Notes under the pieces: generated by a model
What the model was told of the DNA's origin: nothing
Databases searched by the model: none
Seen by the model: only the letters and a program-made list of their open reading frames with translations
Origin: Paracandidimonas soli
GTDB taxonomy: Bacteria > Pseudomonadota > Gammaproteobacteria > Burkholderiales > Burkholderiaceae_B
DNA: 64,000 nt
NCBI RefSeq assembly: GCF_004342005.1
Contig: NZ_SMBX01000001.1
Location: 372,001 to 436,000, forward strand
Direction: 5' to 3'
Translations under genes and position numbers: made by a program
In this document: one piece after another, positions 7,871 to 15,918 of the stretch
How positions within the stretch are numbered: the first letter of the stretch is position 1
How the letters are laid out: each line of letters begins with the position of its first letter

Positions 7871-8587
7871 ATGACGCACGCAGTCATCGAGCTGGATCAG
7901 GTCAGCCTGGGCTGGAGGGGCCGTGTCGCCGTGCGGGATGTCTCCGGGCGTTTCGCTCCAGGTTCGCTGACCGCCATCGTCGGCCCCAACGGCGCGGGGA
8001 AATCCACGCTCATCAAGGGCGTGATGGGGCTGATTGCGCCCTTGCGCGGCTATATCCGCCTGGCGCCGCACTTGCGCAACAGCGTGGCCTGTCTGCCTCA
8101 GGTGGGCGACCTGGATCGCAGCTTCCCCATCAGCGTCTATGACCTGGTCGGCATGGGCGGCTGGTCGCGCACGGGAGCCTGGCGTGGCCTGGACGACAGC
8201 GAGCATGCGCGCATAGAACAGGCGCTGGAAGCCGTGGGGCTGGCGGATTTCAGCCGCCGCGGCATCGGCACGCTGTCCGGCGGCCAGTTGCAGCGGGCGC
8301 TGTTCGCCAGGCTGCTCATGTCGGATGCGGACATCCTGCTGCTGGACGAACCCTTTGCCGCCGTCGACCAGGCGACGACCGAAGAGCTGATGCAGCTGCT
8401 GTGCCGCCTGAACGAACAGGGAAGGACGATTGCCGTGGTGCTGCACGACCTTGAACTGGCCCGCCAGTATTTCCCCCAGACCTTGCTGCTGGCCGGCCAG
8501 GCGGTGGCATGGGGCGAGACTGCAAATGTGCTGACGCCCGAGAACCTGCATCTGGCGCGGCATCTCTGTGCGGGGGATTTCCTGTGA
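7871..8587 (+). CDS. znuC: ZnuC, ATPase of the zinc ABC importer
   Basis: A 238-residue ABC ATPase powering zinc uptake through ZnuB. Walker A GPNGAGKS (38-45), signature LSGGQLQRALFARLL, Walker B ILLLDEPFAAVD and the switch histidine in VVLHDLELA are all intact. The ATG at 7871 is preferred over an in-frame GTG at 7859 because most homologues begin close to the first strand. The stop overlaps the GTG of znuB by four bases. Expected to be repressed by Zur through the upstream palindrome. Confidence 0.92.
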   Translation: MTHAVIELDQVSLGWRGRVAVRDVSGRFAPGSLTAIVGPNGAGKSTLIKGVMGLIAPLRGYIRLAPHLRNSVACLPQVGDLDRSFPISVYDLVGMGGWSRTGAWRGLDDSEHARIEQALEAVGLADFSRRGIGTLSGGQLQRALFARLLMSDADILLLDEPFAAVDQATTEELMQLLCRLNEQGRTIAVVLHDLELARQYFPQTLLLAGQAVAWGETANVLTPENLHLARHLCAGDFL

Positions 8588-9492
8588 GCTGGCTGATCGA
8601 GATTCTGTTCGACCCATTCATCCAGTACGGCTTCATGCGCCGTGCGCTGGCGGGGTCGTGGGCGCTGGCCTTCGTGGCCGGCCCGCTGGGCGTGTTTCTC
8701 GTCCTGCGCCGCATGAGCCTGGTCGGCGATGCCATGGCGCATGCCATTCTTCCCGGCGTGGCCGTGGGCTTCCTGACGGCGGGGCTGTCGCTCGGGGCGA
8801 TGACGGTGGGAGGCATTCTCACCGGGCTGCTGGTGGCCATGCTGGCGGGGCTGGTGGCCCGCCATACGCCGTTGCGCGAGGATGCCAGCTTTGCGTCGTT
8901 CTACCTGATTTCGCTGGGCCTGGGCGTGCTGCTGGTATCGCTGCGCGGGTCCAATATGGATCTGATCCATGTGCTGTTCGGCACCGTGCTCGGGCTGAAC
9001 GATGCGGCGCTGCTGCTGGTGACGGCGGTATCCAGCGTGGTTCTGCTGGTGCTGGCGGCGGTTTATCGGCTTCTGGTGGCGGAGTGCCTGGATCCCGCTT
9101 TCCTGCGCTCCGTGCGCGGCGGGGGCGCGCTGACGCACATGCTGTTCCTGCTGATGCTGGTGCTGACCCTGGTGGCTGGATTCCAGGTGCTGGGCACGCT
9201 GATGGTGGTCGGCATCATGATGCTGCCCGCCACTTCCGCCAGGTTCTGGACGGCTTCGGGCGGCGGGCAGATGATTCTTGCCGCCTGCATGGGCGCGGTG
9301 GCTTCGTATGCAGGCCTGCTGCTGTCATTCCATCTGAATCTTCCGGCATCGCCCGCCATCATCCTTTCGGCAGGCTGCCTTTATCTGGTTTCCGTTGCGC
9401 TGGGGCCGCTGGGCGGCCTCCTGCAGGCCATGCGCCAGGCAAGGGCGACACGCCTGCGCCTGGCTTCCATCCAGGAGCATACCCATGAGTAG
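8584..9492 (+). CDS. znuB: ZnuB, permease of the zinc ABC importer
   Basis: A 302-residue inner-membrane permease of the ABC-3 metal family with about eight hydrophobic segments. Landmarks are FMRRALAGSWALAFVAGPLGVFLVLRRMSLVGDAMAHA near the N-terminus (the DAMAHAILPGVA loop is typical) and VVGIMMLPATSARFW. The GTG at 8584 overlaps the znuC stop (GTGA), which fixes the start; the longer frame upstream lies inside znuC. It overlaps the znuA start by 8 bp. Confidence 0.92.
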   Translation: MSWLIEILFDPFIQYGFMRRALAGSWALAFVAGPLGVFLVLRRMSLVGDAMAHAILPGVAVGFLTAGLSLGAMTVGGILTGLLVAMLAGLVARHTPLREDASFASFYLISLGLGVLLVSLRGSNMDLIHVLFGTVLGLNDAALLLVTAVSSVVLLVLAAVYRLLVAECLDPAFLRSVRGGGALTHMLFLLMLVLTLVAGFQVLGTLMVVGIMMLPATSARFWTASGGGQMILAACMGAVASYAGLLLSFHLNLPASPAIILSAGCLYLVSVALGPLGGLLQAMRQARATRLRLASIQEHTHE

Positions 9493-10630
9493 AAACGTAT
9501 CCCGCAGGGTTTTCCAGAAAACGCTTTTCTCCGTCGCGTGCGTGCTGGCAATGGGCGGGACGCACGCCGCGGCGCAGGCGGCGGACGGCAAGCTGGATGT
9601 CGTCGCCAGCTTTTCCATCCTGGCGGACATGGTCGCTACAGTCGGCGGAGATAGCGTCGATGTATCCGTCATCGTGGGCCGCGACGCGGACGCGCATGGC
9701 TTCGAGCCCACGCCGCGGGATGCGCGCAAGCTTGCCGGCGCGGACCTTCTGTTCGTCAATGGGCTGGAGTTCGAAGCCTGGCTGCCCCGCCTTGTCGAGG
9801 CGTCCGGCTTCAAGGGAAAGCAGATCGTCGTCAGCCAGGGTGTGAAGCCGCTGGCGTTTGATGGACACGGCCACGACGACGATGGCGGGCACGATCATGG
9901 CCACGAGCACGAACATGGGCATGCGGAGGGAAGCAGCCCGGATCATCATGCCCATGAGGCCAGCCACGAGCACGAACACGAACATGGCCATGACCACGAG
10001 CATGCGCACGGGCACGATCAGGAAAGCCACGGCCATGCCCAGGATGAAGGCAAAACGCATGAAGCAGCACACGCGCATGAGCACAGCCATGCGCATGGCA
10101 GCGAAGATCCGCATGCCTGGCAGGATCCGGCCAATGCCGTCATCTATGTGCAGAACATCGCGCAAGGCCTGGCCGAGGCGGATCCGGCCAATGCTGCCGG
10201 CTACCGCTCCCGTGCAGAGACCTATATCGGCGAGATCCGCCGGCTCGATGCGGAGATCCGCCAGGCGCTGAAGGCTGTTCCCGAGGCGGACAGGACGGTG
10301 GTCACGTCGCACGAGGCTTTCGGCTATTTCTCCAAGGCTTACGGCATCCGTTTCCTGTCGGCGGTCGGCGTGTCCAGCCAGGCCGAGGCATCTGCGCGCG
10401 ATGTGGCCAGCCTTATAGACCAGGTGCGCAAGGAAAACATCAAGGCCGTATTCGTCGAGAACATCACGAACCCCAGGCTGGTAGAACAGATAGCTCGCGA
10501 GACTGGAGCCCGCATGGGCGGGACCCTGTACTCCGACGCGCTGGCTCCCGCAGGGCAACCGGCCGGCACTTACCTGGGCATGCTGCGCTGGAATGCGGAT
10601 CAGGTACTGAAGGCGCTGAAAGGGGGTTGA
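9485..10630 (+). CDS. znuA: ZnuA, zinc-binding periplasmic protein with long His-rich loop
   Basis: A 381-residue cluster A-I metal receptor that captures zinc in the periplasm and hands it to ZnuB. A signal peptide (about 1-32, cleavage after AAQA) is followed by the ligand motif DADAHGFEPTP (His71) and a very long charged loop, residues about 127-205, rich in His, Asp and Glu. The second ligand motif DPHAWQDP (His210) and the distal VVTSHEAFGYF are present. The loop is far longer than usual for ZnuA and suggests strong zinc buffering. The start is fixed by the overlap with znuB. Confidence 0.93.
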   Translation: MSRNVSRRVFQKTLFSVACVLAMGGTHAAAQAADGKLDVVASFSILADMVATVGGDSVDVSVIVGRDADAHGFEPTPRDARKLAGADLLFVNGLEFEAWLPRLVEASGFKGKQIVVSQGVKPLAFDGHGHDDDGGHDHGHEHEHGHAEGSSPDHHAHEASHEHEHEHGHDHEHAHGHDQESHGHAQDEGKTHEAAHAHEHSHAHGSEDPHAWQDPANAVIYVQNIAQGLAEADPANAAGYRSRAETYIGEIRRLDAEIRQALKAVPEADRTVVTSHEAFGYFSKAYGIRFLSAVGVSSQAEASARDVASLIDQVRKENIKAVFVENITNPRLVEQIARETGARMGGTLYSDALAPAGQPAGTYLGMLRWNADQVLKALKGG

Positions 10631-10716
10631 AGGGCTCTCACCGCCGGGGCCGCGCCGTGTATAGTAAGAGCTCCGAATATGTCTATGCCTAATATGGATT
10701 TGAGAGGGAGCCGCCG

Positions 10717-11496
10717 GTGAACAGCATCCGTATCGATGATGAAGTCTTCGCATACGATTTGTCGGGCGATGATGACGCGAAGACGCTCATGTTTTCGAAT
10801 TCGCTCGGGACTTCGGCCGCATTGTGGGATGGCCAGGAGCGTTTCTTCCGTACGCGTTGCCGCGTGCTCCGCTACGACACGCGGGGCCATGGCGGTTCGG
10901 TCGCAGGGTCCGGGCCCTACACGATCGCGCAGCTTGGCGCCGACGTTCTTCGTCTGCTGGATGCGCTGTCCATCGAGAAGGTGTCTTTCTGCGGCATTTC
11001 CATGGGGGGCTTGATCGGACAATGGCTCGGCATTCATGCCGCGGACCGTATCGATAAACTTGTGTTGTGCAATACCGCCGCCCGCATCGGTGAATTGCAG
11101 GGGTGGATGGAACGCGCGAGCCTGGTGCGCGAACAGGGCATGGAGCCGGTCGCCGAGAGCGCGTTGGTAAGATGGTTTACCGAGGCTTACCGCGAAGAGA
11201 AAGGCCAGGAAGCGCAGAGGGTCCTGGATATGCTGCGCCGGACGGATCCGGAAGGGTATGCGTCATGCTGCGAAGCGATCGGCCATGCCGATTTTCGCGG
11301 CATGCTGGACAGGATCAAGGCGCCGACCCTCGTCATGGCCGGAGTGTACGACCCTGTGACGACGGTCGCCGATGCCGATGAAATGGCGCGCCATATTCCC
11401 GATTGCGCCAGGGTCGATCTGGATGCCGCGCACATTTCCAATGTGGAAGCCGAGCAGCGGTTCAACGAGGCGCTGGCGGCGCATCTGGAAAGATAG
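10717..11496 (+). CDS. pcaD: 3-oxoadipate enol-lactonase
   Basis: A 259-residue alpha/beta hydrolase that opens 3-oxoadipate enol-lactone in the protocatechuate branch of the beta-ketoadipate pathway. Landmarks are RYDTRGHGGS (57-61 region), the nucleophile motif GISMGG (Ser95), the acid Asp212 (GVYDPVT) and the base His239 (DAAHISNVE). GTG start with a strong GAGGGAG ribosome-binding site. It converges on pcaC, which acts one step earlier, so the two genes are on opposite strands. A PcaD-like hydrolase for another lactone cannot be excluded. Confidence 0.85.
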   Translation: MNSIRIDDEVFAYDLSGDDDAKTLMFSNSLGTSAALWDGQERFFRTRCRVLRYDTRGHGGSVAGSGPYTIAQLGADVLRLLDALSIEKVSFCGISMGGLIGQWLGIHAADRIDKLVLCNTAARIGELQGWMERASLVREQGMEPVAESALVRWFTEAYREEKGQEAQRVLDMLRRTDPEGYASCCEAIGHADFRGMLDRIKAPTLVMAGVYDPVTTVADADEMARHIPDCARVDLDAAHISNVEAEQRFNEALAAHLER

Positions 11497-11523
11497 CCAT
11501 AGCCGACGCGCTTCGTCGTTCCG

Positions 11524-11913
11524 TCAAAGCGCGTGCAGTATTCTTTGCGCCAGGCGGAACGCCGTGTTGGCAGCGGGCACGCCAGCATAGATGGCGTTTT
11601 GCAGCAGGACTTCTTTCAGCTCTTCCTGCGTCAGCCGCGTATCGTCCTCCGCCTGCAGGGCGGCGCGCACGTGCATCTCGAACTCCTCCCAGTGGCCGAG
11701 CGACATCATGACGCTGATGACCATGATGCGGCGTGTCTTGTGCGCCAGGCCGGGGCGGTTCCAGATGTCGTTCCAGGCATGGCGCGTGATCATTTCCTGG
11801 AAGTCTTCCGTGAACGCCGTTTTATTGGCCAGCGACTTGTCCACCCATGCGTCGCCCAGGATGGCGCGTCGTGTCGACAGGCCTTGTTCGTAGTCGGTGC
11901 GGTCGGTGCTCAT
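11524..11913 (-). CDS. pcaC: 4-carboxymuconolactone decarboxylase
   Basis: A 129-residue CMD-family protein. PcaC decarboxylates gamma-carboxymuconolactone to 3-oxoadipate enol-lactone, the substrate of PcaD. Landmarks are ITRHAWNDIWNRPGLAHKTRRIMVISVMMSLGHWEEFEMHVRAAL and EELKEVLLQNAIYAGVPAANTAF, close to canonical PcaC in order and length. It is the last gene on the minus strand of the catabolic cluster, after a probable terminator, so it may be transcribed separately or by read-through. Its neighbours include a lactone-hydrolase-type amidohydrolase. Confidence 0.85.
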   Translation of the reverse strand: MSTDRTDYEQGLSTRRAILGDAWVDKSLANKTAFTEDFQEMITRHAWNDIWNRPGLAHKTRRIMVISVMMSLGHWEEFEMHVRAALQAEDDTRLTQEELKEVLLQNAIYAGVPAANTAFRLAQRILHAL

Positions 11914-11949
11914 GGCTTGGCTCTCTTCAGGGTTTGCGAAATGGAAAAG

Positions 11950-11986
11950 AAAGCCCGCGGGGCGCTTGTTCGCATCCCGCGGGTTT
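11950..11986 (-). terminator. Terminator between the Bug receptor gene and pcaC
   Basis: CCCGCGGG at 11954-11961 and 11976-11983 pair in an 8-bp stem with a 14-base loop. On the minus strand the stem is followed by CTTTCTTTT. It lies 28 bp past the stop of the receptor gene and 37 bp before the pcaC start, so pcaC is partly uncoupled from the upstream operon. Confidence 0.6.
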
Positions 11987-12013
11987 CCGGCAGGGCATGG
12001 GGTACGGACCCGC

Positions 12014-12982
12014 TTAGTCCAGTGTAATGTTGTTGGCCTGGACGACTTCCTTCCAGCGGCCTTCCTCGTCCTTCAGGAACTGTCCGAATTCGGAAGGGTT
12101 GCTGCCGACCGGCGTCAGTCCCAGGCCCTTGAGCTTCTCGATGACATCCGGGCGCGCCAATGTCTCTTCGATGATCCCGTGCAGCTTCTGTATGACTTCA
12201 GCCGGGGTGCCGCCGGGAACGAACAGGCCGTTCCATTCGTACACGCTGAAACCCTCGATGCCGGATTCGGCAACGGTGGGCACATCGGGAAGTTCGGGCA
12301 TGCGCTTTTCCGATGTGACGGCGAGCGCGCGCAGGCGGCCGTTGGAAACGTAGTTCAGGCTGGAGGCGGCATTGGCGAAATAGGAGCCGACATGGCCGGC
12401 CATGACGTCGACCATGGCCGGCGCTCCGCCTTTGTACGGCACGTGGACCATCTCGATGCCGGCGTCCTTTTTCAGCAGCTCCGCCGCCATCTGCGCCAGG
12501 CTGCCCGGTCCGTAGGAGGCATAGGTGTATTCGCCGGGTTTTTCCTTCGCCGCCTGGATCAGGTCGCCTAGCGTCTGGAAGGGGGATTCGGGCGCAACGA
12601 CCAGGATGTTGGGGACGACGACGGCCTGCGACACCGGGATGAAATCCTTGGCGGGATCGTACGGCAGTTTGCGCAGCACGGGGTTCAGGGCGAAGGAAGA
12701 GGCGTCGTACAGGACGGTATAGCCATCGGGTTTTGCGCGCGCGACATAGCCCGCGCCGATCGAGCCGTTGGCGCCGGCCTTGTTTTCCACGACGACAGGC
12801 TGCCCGGATACGGCTTCCATGCCCTGGGCGAGGATGCGCGCGGCATTGTCGGCGCCTCCGCCCGCGGAGAACGGGACGACCAGCGTGATGGCCTGGTTCG
12901 GGTAGTCTGCGGCTTGCGCCGGCGCCGCGATGATTGCGCATGCCGCCGCGATGGCGGCCAGCGAGTGTGTTTTCATGGACAT
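12014..12982 (-). CDS. Bug/TctC-family tripartite tricarboxylate transporter receptor
   Basis: A 322-residue periplasmic receptor. Signal peptide about 1-24 (ending APAQA), then the family hallmarks YPNQAITLVVPFSAGGGADNAARILAQGM, VVVENKAGANGSIGAGYVARAKPDGYT, and HVPYKGGAPAMVDVMAGHV. Such proteins bind carboxylates and either feed TctAB permeases or act as sensors. No tctA/tctB gene is present, so this is an orphan receptor, as is common in Bordetella. Start chosen for the GGAGG ribosome-binding site 5 bases before the ATG. Part of the minus-strand catabolic operon. Confidence 0.9.
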   Translation of the reverse strand: MSMKTHSLAAIAAACAIIAAPAQAADYPNQAITLVVPFSAGGGADNAARILAQGMEAVSGQPVVVENKAGANGSIGAGYVARAKPDGYTVLYDASSFALNPVLRKLPYDPAKDFIPVSQAVVVPNILVVAPESPFQTLGDLIQAAKEKPGEYTYASYGPGSLAQMAAELLKKDAGIEMVHVPYKGGAPAMVDVMAGHVGSYFANAASSLNYVSNGRLRALAVTSEKRMPELPDVPTVAESGIEGFSVYEWNGLFVPGGTPAEVIQKLHGIIEETLARPDVIEKLKGLGLTPVGSNPSEFGQFLKDEEGRWKEVVQANNITLD

Positions 12983-13022
12983 TGTTGCCTCCGTAATGAT
13001 TTCTATGGTCGATTCGTATCGA

Positions 13023-13844
13023 TCAATGGTCGTGAAACCCGTAAAGCCGGGCAGGATTCGTTGTCAGGATTTGCTGCCTGACGGCGGGGTCGCAGCACCA
13101 GCGGGACAGGAGCTCGAGCAGTTCCGCGTCGTCCGGTTTGTGCACGGGCTCGGTGACGTGCGGCCAGTCGCTGCCCCATACCAGTTGCTCGGGAGCGGCT
13201 TCGATCCAGGCCCTGGCGATGGCGTCGGTGTCCGGATAACCGCCATGGACGCCGAACGCCGTATTCAGGTAGGGGCCGCTCAGCTTGAGCCAGGCGCGGC
13301 CGCTTGCCAGCAGGCTGCGCACGATCCCGAATGCGGGGTGCGAGAGGCCCGTGCCGGGAGGCAGCCTGGCCATGTGGTCGAAAACGATGGGAACCGGCAA
13401 TTGCCGCAGCAGGGATTCCTGCTGGGCGATCTGGTCGGCCGTCCAGTGCAGTTGCACGTGCCAGCCAAGCGCGGCGATTCGCTGCGCCAGGCGGGCTACG
13501 GTCTCGAAGTCTCCGGCATCCTTGTTCGGCGAGTGAAAGCTGAAGCGTATGCCGCGTATGCCGCCTTCATGCAGGGCGGCAAGCCGCGCATCGTCGATAT
13601 CGCGGTCGACGACCGCTATGCCCCTGGCGTTGGCCAGTCCGAGATCGGCAATGGCCTGCAGTGTGGCGCTGTTGTCGGTGCCGTAGACGCGCGGCTGCAC
13701 GACGACGGCGCGCTTCAGGCCCAGGCGCGCCTGGAGCGCGCGATATTGCGGCACGCCCGCGTTTTCTTCAATAGGGGCCTGCGCCGCGAACCTGGGGTCG
13801 TAGATATGGATGTGCGCGTCGCAGGCCGCCGTTTCAGTCTTCAT
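13023..13844 (-). CDS. Amidohydrolase of the 2-pyrone-4,6-dicarboxylate hydrolase (LigI)-like family
   Basis: A 273-residue TIM-barrel hydrolase (amidohydrolase-2). The metal/substrate motif CDAHIHIYDPRF lies near the N-terminus, VFDHMARLPPG in the middle, and WGSDWPHVTEP followed by NPARLYGF at the end. LigI-type members hydrolyse cyclic lactones such as 2-pyrone-4,6-dicarboxylate. The ATG at 13844 overlaps the end of the CoA-transferase gene by 11 bp; an upstream in-frame start would lie deep inside that gene. The operon context (CoA transferase, lyase, pcaC) supports lactone hydrolysis in organic-acid or aromatic catabolism. Confidence 0.82.
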   Translation of the reverse strand: MKTETAACDAHIHIYDPRFAAQAPIEENAGVPQYRALQARLGLKRAVVVQPRVYGTDNSATLQAIADLGLANARGIAVVDRDIDDARLAALHEGGIRGIRFSFHSPNKDAGDFETVARLAQRIAALGWHVQLHWTADQIAQQESLLRQLPVPIVFDHMARLPPGTGLSHPAFGIVRSLLASGRAWLKLSGPYLNTAFGVHGGYPDTDAIARAWIEAAPEQLVWGSDWPHVTEPVHKPDDAELLELLSRWCCDPAVRQQILTTNPARLYGFHDH

Positions 13845-15033
13845 GGCGCAAACGATCCGCGTCAGCCTTGACGAGAGCGCCATGCTGGTCGAGCGCCGGC
13901 GCGGCGAACGGATCCGGTCCGGGCGTGCGGGAGAATGTCATGGCGTGCTTGAAACCGCGATACGCTCCCACGACCGGGTGGGTGTATTCGGCGATCATGT
14001 CTTCCGCCTGCACCTGGGGGAAATCGAACATGTCCTCCACCGACCTGGCGGCCGCGCAGGGCACTTCCTCGCCGAAGATGGACTCCCACTCCAGGGCGCT
14101 GTGCCGCTGCAGCGCCTGCCGCAGCAGGGGGACGATTTCGTCGCGGTGTTGCGCGCGCTTGCGCACGGTGTCGTACCTGTCGGTCTGCAGCAGTTCGTCC
14201 AGGCCTGTTTTTGTGCACAGGGCGGTCCAGAAATGCGCCGTGTTCGCGGAGATGTAAAGATAGCCCTCGCGTGTCGGGTGAAGGCCGGTGATGCCGCCCG
14301 AGCGCATGTCGCGTCCGATATTGCTGGGTTCGCCTTCCGCCCAGACGAGACGGGCGGACTGCATGGCCAATGCGGATCTCAGCAATGAAATCCCCACAGA
14401 CTGGCCTTTGCCGCTGCGCTCGCGTTCGAACAGCGCCGATGAAACCGCGCCCGACAGCAAGGCGGCGGCATAATAGTCGACCACGGATCCGTACAGGATC
14501 TCCGGCGGCCCGTCCTGCTTGCCCTGCAGCGTGCACATGCCGGTGAGCGTCTGCAGCACCTGGTCGTAGCCCGCCTTGTCTTTCAGGGGCCCCTTGTCGC
14601 CGTAGCCGGTCACGGCGCAGTAGATCAGCCGGGGGTTGATCGATGCGAGGCGCTCGTAATCGATGCCCAGGCGCGCCGGGACGCTGGGGCGGAAATTATG
14701 GACGAGTACGTCGGCGCTGCGCACCAGCGCGTACAGGCGCTCCAGGTCTTCCGACTGCTTGAGGTCCAGGACTACGCCGAGCTTGCTGCGGTTGACGCCA
14801 AGGAACGCTCGGCTTTCTGTTGCCAGTGTGGAGGGATACTTGCGCAGGTTGTCGCCCGCGGGCGGCTCCACTTTGATGACTTCGGCGCCCTGGTCGGCAA
14901 GCAGGGAGCAGCCATAAGGGCCGGCGATGTACGCGCTAAGGTCGAGGACGCGTATGCCAGCCAATGGCCCGACTCCGCCCGTTCCGGGTTGAGGATTGGA
15001 GGCGGGCGATGCGTGGGTGGGTACGGTGTTCAT
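13834..15033 (-). CDS. CaiB/BaiF-family (class III) CoA-transferase
   Basis: A 399-residue CoA-transferase that moves CoA between carboxylic acids. The N-terminal pattern GPLAGIRVLDLSAYIAGPY and ADQGAEVIKVEPPAGD, the block VLVHNFRPSVPARLGIDYERL, and GYDQVLQTLTG (whose Asp is the expected catalytic residue) define the family. The C-terminal swap region (YTHPVVGAYRGF) is also typical. It shares one base with the CitE-like gene upstream, so translation is coupled. Together they imply activation of an acid to a CoA thioester followed by C-C lyase cleavage. Confidence 0.88.
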   Translation of the reverse strand: MNTVPTHASPASNPQPGTGGVGPLAGIRVLDLSAYIAGPYGCSLLADQGAEVIKVEPPAGDNLRKYPSTLATESRAFLGVNRSKLGVVLDLKQSEDLERLYALVRSADVLVHNFRPSVPARLGIDYERLASINPRLIYCAVTGYGDKGPLKDKAGYDQVLQTLTGMCTLQGKQDGPPEILYGSVVDYYAAALLSGAVSSALFERERSGKGQSVGISLLRSALAMQSARLVWAEGEPSNIGRDMRSGGITGLHPTREGYLYISANTAHFWTALCTKTGLDELLQTDRYDTVRKRAQHRDEIVPLLRQALQRHSALEWESIFGEEVPCAAARSVEDMFDFPQVQAEDMIAEYTHPVVGAYRGFKHAMTFSRTPGPDPFAAPALDQHGALVKADADRLRHED

Positions 15034-15893
15034 TATTGGTCCTCTTTGGCTTCATCCAATAAACCGGCCTTGCCCAGCAGGTCCAGCGCGCGCGCGACGA
15101 TGGGCGCATCGATGAATTTTCCCTCGAGCTCGAACGCGCCGATGCCTTGCGCCGCATGCACCTCATTGGCGGCGACGATCTTGCGCGCCCATGCGATTTC
15201 TTCCTGCGACGGCGCAAAGACTTCGTTGAGGATGGGTACGATCGAAGGGTGAATGCAGCTTGCACCGTCGAAGCCGTGCTCCCTGGCTTCCAGCGCGGCC
15301 GCGCGCACGCCGTCCGGATCACGGAAATCGACGGTGGAGCGGAACAGGCCGAAGGAGAGCACGCCGGCGGCCTTGGCCGCATAGTGGACCATCAGCTTGG
15401 GGATGCGCAGGACCTCGGCGGTCGGCCGGGCGCCGAGCGACGTGGCCAGGTCTTCCCCGCCCGCAACCAGCGCGATGACGCGCGGCGCCCTGGCTATGGC
15501 CGATGCTTCGAGCAGGCCCGCAGAGCTTTCGATCAGAGGCACGAAGCCGATCTTCCCGGATGCAAAGCCGTGTTCTTCCAGCAGCTTGTCCAGTACGGCG
15601 AGTTCTCCGGCGGTTTCCACCTTGGGTATGTAGAGCGCATCCGCTCCCGCCTCGGCGGCGGCCAGGGCGTCGTCCGCCAGGCGATCAGGACGGTTGTTCA
15701 CGCGGACGTAGACCCGCGTGGCCGGGCTGCGGACGGCGGGAACAGCCTGCGCGAGCATGCTGCGCGCATGGTCTTTCCGGTCTTCGGGAACGGCGTCCTC
15801 CAGATCGAGAATGACGGCGCCGGCGCCGCATTGGGCGGCCTTGGGGAAAAAGCGTTCCTGGTTGGCGGGGACGTACAGCAATGAATGGATCAT
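15033..15893 (-). CDS. HpcH/HpaI-type CoA-ester lyase (CitE-like)
   Basis: A 286-residue beta/alpha-barrel lyase resembling the citrate lyase beta subunit and malyl/citramalyl-CoA lyases. Landmarks are SLLYVPANQERFFPKA, the metal motif AVILDLEDAVPEDRKDHAR, VYVRVNNR, and SCIHPSIVPILNEVFAPSQEE near the C-terminus. Without citC/citD/citF genes it is more likely a stand-alone (3S)-malyl- or citramalyl-CoA-type lyase. It is coupled to the CoA-transferase gene downstream, which would make the CoA ester it cleaves. Confidence 0.85.
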   Translation of the reverse strand: MIHSLLYVPANQERFFPKAAQCGAGAVILDLEDAVPEDRKDHARSMLAQAVPAVRSPATRVYVRVNNRPDRLADDALAAAEAGADALYIPKVETAGELAVLDKLLEEHGFASGKIGFVPLIESSAGLLEASAIARAPRVIALVAGGEDLATSLGARPTAEVLRIPKLMVHYAAKAAGVLSFGLFRSTVDFRDPDGVRAAALEAREHGFDGASCIHPSIVPILNEVFAPSQEEIAWARKIVAANEVHAAQGIGAFELEGKFIDAPIVARALDLLGKAGLLDEAKEDQ

Positions 15894-15918
15894 GATTCAG
15901 CCTTGTTTTCCGTGCGGT

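Noticed and set aside
11506-11534. ACGCGCTT/AAGCGCGT hairpin as a terminator between pcaD and pcaC
   Set aside because: It overlaps the 3' end of pcaC and has no T-run in either direction, so the evidence is too weak.
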